In this document: positions 5,164 to 6,755 of the stretch, piece after piece | Layout: each line of letters starts with the position of its first letter | Numbering within the stretch: the first letter of the stretch is position 1 | DNA from: DASUMF01 sp040510575 | Lineage (GTDB): Bacteria > Actinomycetota > Acidimicrobiia > IMCC26256 > DASPTH01 | Length of the DNA: 6,755 bases | Direction: 5' to 3' | Assembly: GCA_040510575.1 (NCBI GenBank) | Contig: JBEVIU010000071.1 | Coordinates: 1-6,755, forward strand | Notes under the pieces: generated by a model | Seen by the model: the letters and a program-made list of their open reading frames with translations, nothing else | What the model was told of the DNA's origin: nothing | The model's database searches: none | Made by a program: the position numbers and the translations under genes

Positions 5164-5680
5164 CGACGGAGCCGGGTCCCGGGCCGGGCCACGCGGCGCG
5201 GAGCTTGTCGTAGCTGGTGCGGAGGCTCTCGGGGAGGACCCGGGCTTCGGCCACCGAGGTCATGAAGTTGGTGTCGCCGGTCCAACGGGGCAGGCAATGG
5301 ACGTGCACATGGCCGGGGATGCCGGCGCCCGCGGCACGGCCGATGTTCACGCCGACGTTGATGCCCTCGGGCCGGTAGGCGACCTCGAGTGCGCGCGTTG
5401 CGTCCTGCGTGAGTGCCATCAACGCGTTCGCCTCGTCGCGCGCCAGGGCGGCGAGCGTGCCCTCGTGGCGCAGCGGGGCGACCATCACATGGCCCGACGT
5501 GTACGGGTACGCGTTCATGACCGCGAACGCGTGCTCGTTGCGCGTCAGCACCAGCCCTGCTTCGTCTTCCATCGCGGCGAGTGCGCAGAACAGACATTCA
5601 CCATCGTGCGGACGGGCTTCGCTCACGACACCCTCGATGTACTCCGAACGCCACCCGGCCCACAGGCGGTCGAGGGTCAT
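5144..5680 (-). CDS. HIT-family nucleotide phosphorylase/hydrolase (Ap4A phosphorylase-like, Rv2613c type)
   Basis: This is a complete 178-residue soluble protein with the histidine-triad signature HVHVHCL (His124, His126, His128), the site where the nucleotidyl intermediate forms. Residues 113-154 (IGRAAGAGIPGH, PRWTGDTNF, LPESLRTSYDKL) match the pattern of mycobacterial Rv2613c, an Ap4A phosphorylase of this family, so cleavage of Ap4A or related dinucleotides in the cytoplasm is the best prediction. A Cys29-x2-Cys32 pair precedes the core, and with His50 it could form the metal site seen in some HIT proteins. The ATG at 5678-5680 overlaps the thrS TGA (ATGA), so the two are translationally coupled. 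A frame extending further upstream to 6337 exists but is antisense-like, Arg-rich shadow sequence across thrS and is not part of the gene. The protein ends in a Pro/Gly-rich tail (PGPGPGS). Substrate is inferred by family; HIT membership is sure. Confidence 0.93.
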   Translation of the reverse strand: MTLDRLWAGWRSEYIEGVVSEARPHDGECLFCALAAMEDEAGLVLTRNEHAFAVMNAYPYTSGHVMVAPLRHEGTLAALARDEANALMALTQDATRALEVAYRPEGINVGVNIGRAAGAGIPGHVHVHCLPRWTGDTNFMTSVAEARVLPESLRTSYDKLRAAWPGPGPGSVADRSGR

Positions 5681-6755
5681 CCGGCGGAGGGCTCGCCGAC
5701 AGGGGCGGGCGCCGCGACGTCGGCGCGGGTGTCGATCACGGCACGCAGCTCGTCGACGAAGGTGTCGAGCGCGACACCCTTCTCGGGGCGGTCGCCGCCC
5801 CGTCGGTTCACACCGACCGTGCCCGCGTCGACATCGTCGTCGCCGACGACCAGCACGAACGGCACCTTCTGCATCTTGGCGTCGCGCACGCGCGCGCCGA
5901 GCGTGTCGAGGTGCGCACCGACCAGCTCGGCGCGGAAGCCATCGGCCCGCAGCCGCTCGACGATCCCGGCGCCGTAGTCGTCGTGGCGATCGGCAACCGG
6001 CAGCACCGTGACTTGCGTGGGCGCGAGCCACGGCGGGAACGCACCCGCGTAGTGCTCGACCAGGATGGCGAAGAAGCGCTCGATGGACCCGAAGAGCGCA
6101 CGGTGGATCATCACGGGCTGGTGCCGTTCGTTGTCGGCCCCGACGTACTCGAGCCCGAAGCGTTGCGGCAGCTGCAGATCCAATTGGATGGTGGACATCT
6201 GCCACGTGCGGCCGATGGCGTCGCGCGCCTGCACCGAGATCTTCGGGCCGTAGAACGCGCCGCCGCCCTCGTCCATCACCAGCTCGAGGTCGTCGGCCTC
6301 CGCGACGGTGCGCAACGCGCTCGTCGCCTCCTCCCACTCCGCGTCGGTGCCGACTGCCTTGCCCGGCGGCTTGGTCGACAGCTCGAGGTAGAAGTCGTCG
6401 AGGCCGTAGTCGCGCAGCAGGCTGATCACGAACTCGAGCGCGCGCTGCAGCTCGGGCACGATCTGCTCGCGCGTGCAGAAGATGTGCGCGTCGTCCTGCG
6501 TCATGCCCCGCACGCGCGTGAGGCCGTGCACGACACCCGACTTCTCGTAGCGGTACACGGTGCCGAACTCGAACAGGCGCAGCGGCAGCTCGCGATAGGA
6601 GCGCATGCGGCTGCGGTAGATCAGGATGTGGAACGGGCAGTTCATCGGCTTGAGGTAGTAGTCGGTGCCGCCGTCGAGCTCCATCGGCGGGTACATCCCG
6701 TCGGCGAACCAGTCGAGATGGCCTGACTCCTCGAAGAGCTTCCCCTTCGTGATGT
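5677..6755 (-). CDS. thrS: Threonyl-tRNA synthetase, C-terminal part (N-terminus beyond right edge)
   Basis: The visible 358 residues cover the end of the class II catalytic core and the anticodon-binding domain of ThrRS, which charges tRNA-Thr in the cytoplasm. In fragment numbering, the zinc/threonine ligands are Cys39 (KPMNCPFH), His90 (TQDDAHIF) and His217 (MIHRALFG), spaced 51 and 127 apart, against 51 and 126 in the E. coli enzyme. Motif 2 is around FEFGTVYRYE to VRGMTQ (61-86) with Arg82; motif 3 is HRALFGSIERF (217-227). The anticodon-binding domain is about 243-340 (VPFVLVVGDDD). By alignment to E. coli about 295 N-terminal residues, including the editing domain, lie outside the window. 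The open frame continues through the Met at 6696 to the edge (first residues ITKGKLFEES), so that Met is not the start. A short Ala/Pro tail ends at TGA 5677-5679 and overlaps the HIT start by 4 bp. Confidence 0.97.
   Translation of the reverse strand, partial: ITKGKLFEESGHLDWFADGMYPPMELDGGTDYYLKPMNCPFHILIYRSRMRSYRELPLRLFEFGTVYRYEKSGVVHGLTRVRGMTQDDAHIFCTREQIVPELQRALEFVISLLRDYGLDDFYLELSTKPPGKAVGTDAEWEEATSALRTVAEADDLELVMDEGGGAFYGPKISVQARDAIGRTWQMSTIQLDLQLPQRFGLEYVGADNERHQPVMIHRALFGSIERFFAILVEHYAGAFPPWLAPTQVTVLPVADRHDDYGAGIVERLRADGFRAELVGAHLDTLGARVRDAKMQKVPFVLVVGDDDVDAGTVGVNRRGGDRPEKGVALDTFVDELRAVIDTRADVAAPAPVGEPSAG

Noticed and set aside
5681..6337. N-terminal extension of the HIT frame back to 6337
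   Set aside because: The extension is an Arg-rich out-of-frame reading of thrS. The ATG at 5680 gives a normal HIT protein length and an ATGA overlap.
6694..6696. Met at 6696 as the start of thrS
   Set aside because: The frame continues to the window edge with ThrRS-like sequence (GHLDWFADGM), and the zinc-ligand spacing shows about 295 residues are missing upstream.
5581..6726. A 381-codon plus-strand frame opposite thrS
   Set aside because: It is antisense to the well-supported ThrRS catalytic core and has shadow composition.

Overview
The window is GC-rich DNA with strong G/C at third codon positions, GTG starts on three of the four genes whose start is visible, and no clear Shine-Dalgarno sequences. 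The protein families are a FusA2-type EF-G paralogue, a thrS-HIT gene pair with an Rv2613c-like HIT protein, and a very GC-rich multi-pass envelope protein. Together these point to a high-GC actinobacterium, plausibly of the Acidimicrobiia or a related uncultured lineage. The taxonomic placement is inference from protein style and gene order.

Layout. 1-132 (+) is the tail of a gene that enters from the left; it is C-rich, and an HNH/DUF222-type origin is only a guess. 133-421 is a repeat-rich intergenic region. It holds a perfect 13-bp tandem duplication, a perfect 10-bp inverted repeat built from two GCACGTGC palindromes, and two copies of an 18-bp element containing TACACT, the second lying just upstream of the next start codon. 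422-2434 (+) encodes a complete EF-G-like translational GTPase. A 27-bp gap separates it from four genes on the minus strand, so the two transcription units converge there. Read in the direction of transcription, the minus-strand genes are thrS (5677-6755, N-terminus off the right edge), a HIT-family Ap4A phosphorylase/hydrolase-like gene (5144-5680, ATGA overlap with thrS), a small two-TM protein of unknown function (4618-5133) and a large 11-TM GT-C-like envelope protein with an extracytoplasmic C-terminal domain (2462-4543).

How the genes fit together. thrS and the HIT gene are translationally coupled. ThrRS-type enzymes can make Ap4A as a side product and HIT proteins of this type cleave it, so the pair has a sensible shared theme. 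The small membrane gene follows 10 bp after the HIT gene and probably belongs to the same transcript. A strong hairpin and a possible new promoter separate it from the large membrane gene, which may be partly independent. The EF-G-like gene is a separate plus-strand unit. Its G domain has Tyr instead of the catalytic His of EF-G, and Gln replaces the conserved His at the tip of domain IV, which suggests a specialised factor rather than the housekeeping translocase.

I see no convincing novel system such as a CRISPR array, phage, transposon, toxin-antitoxin or biosynthetic cluster. The items most worth a second look are the double-histidine replacement in the EF-G paralogue, the repeat architecture ahead of it, the recurring TAnnnT-to-GTG geometry that suggests leaderless transcripts, and the two hairpins around the start of the large membrane protein.
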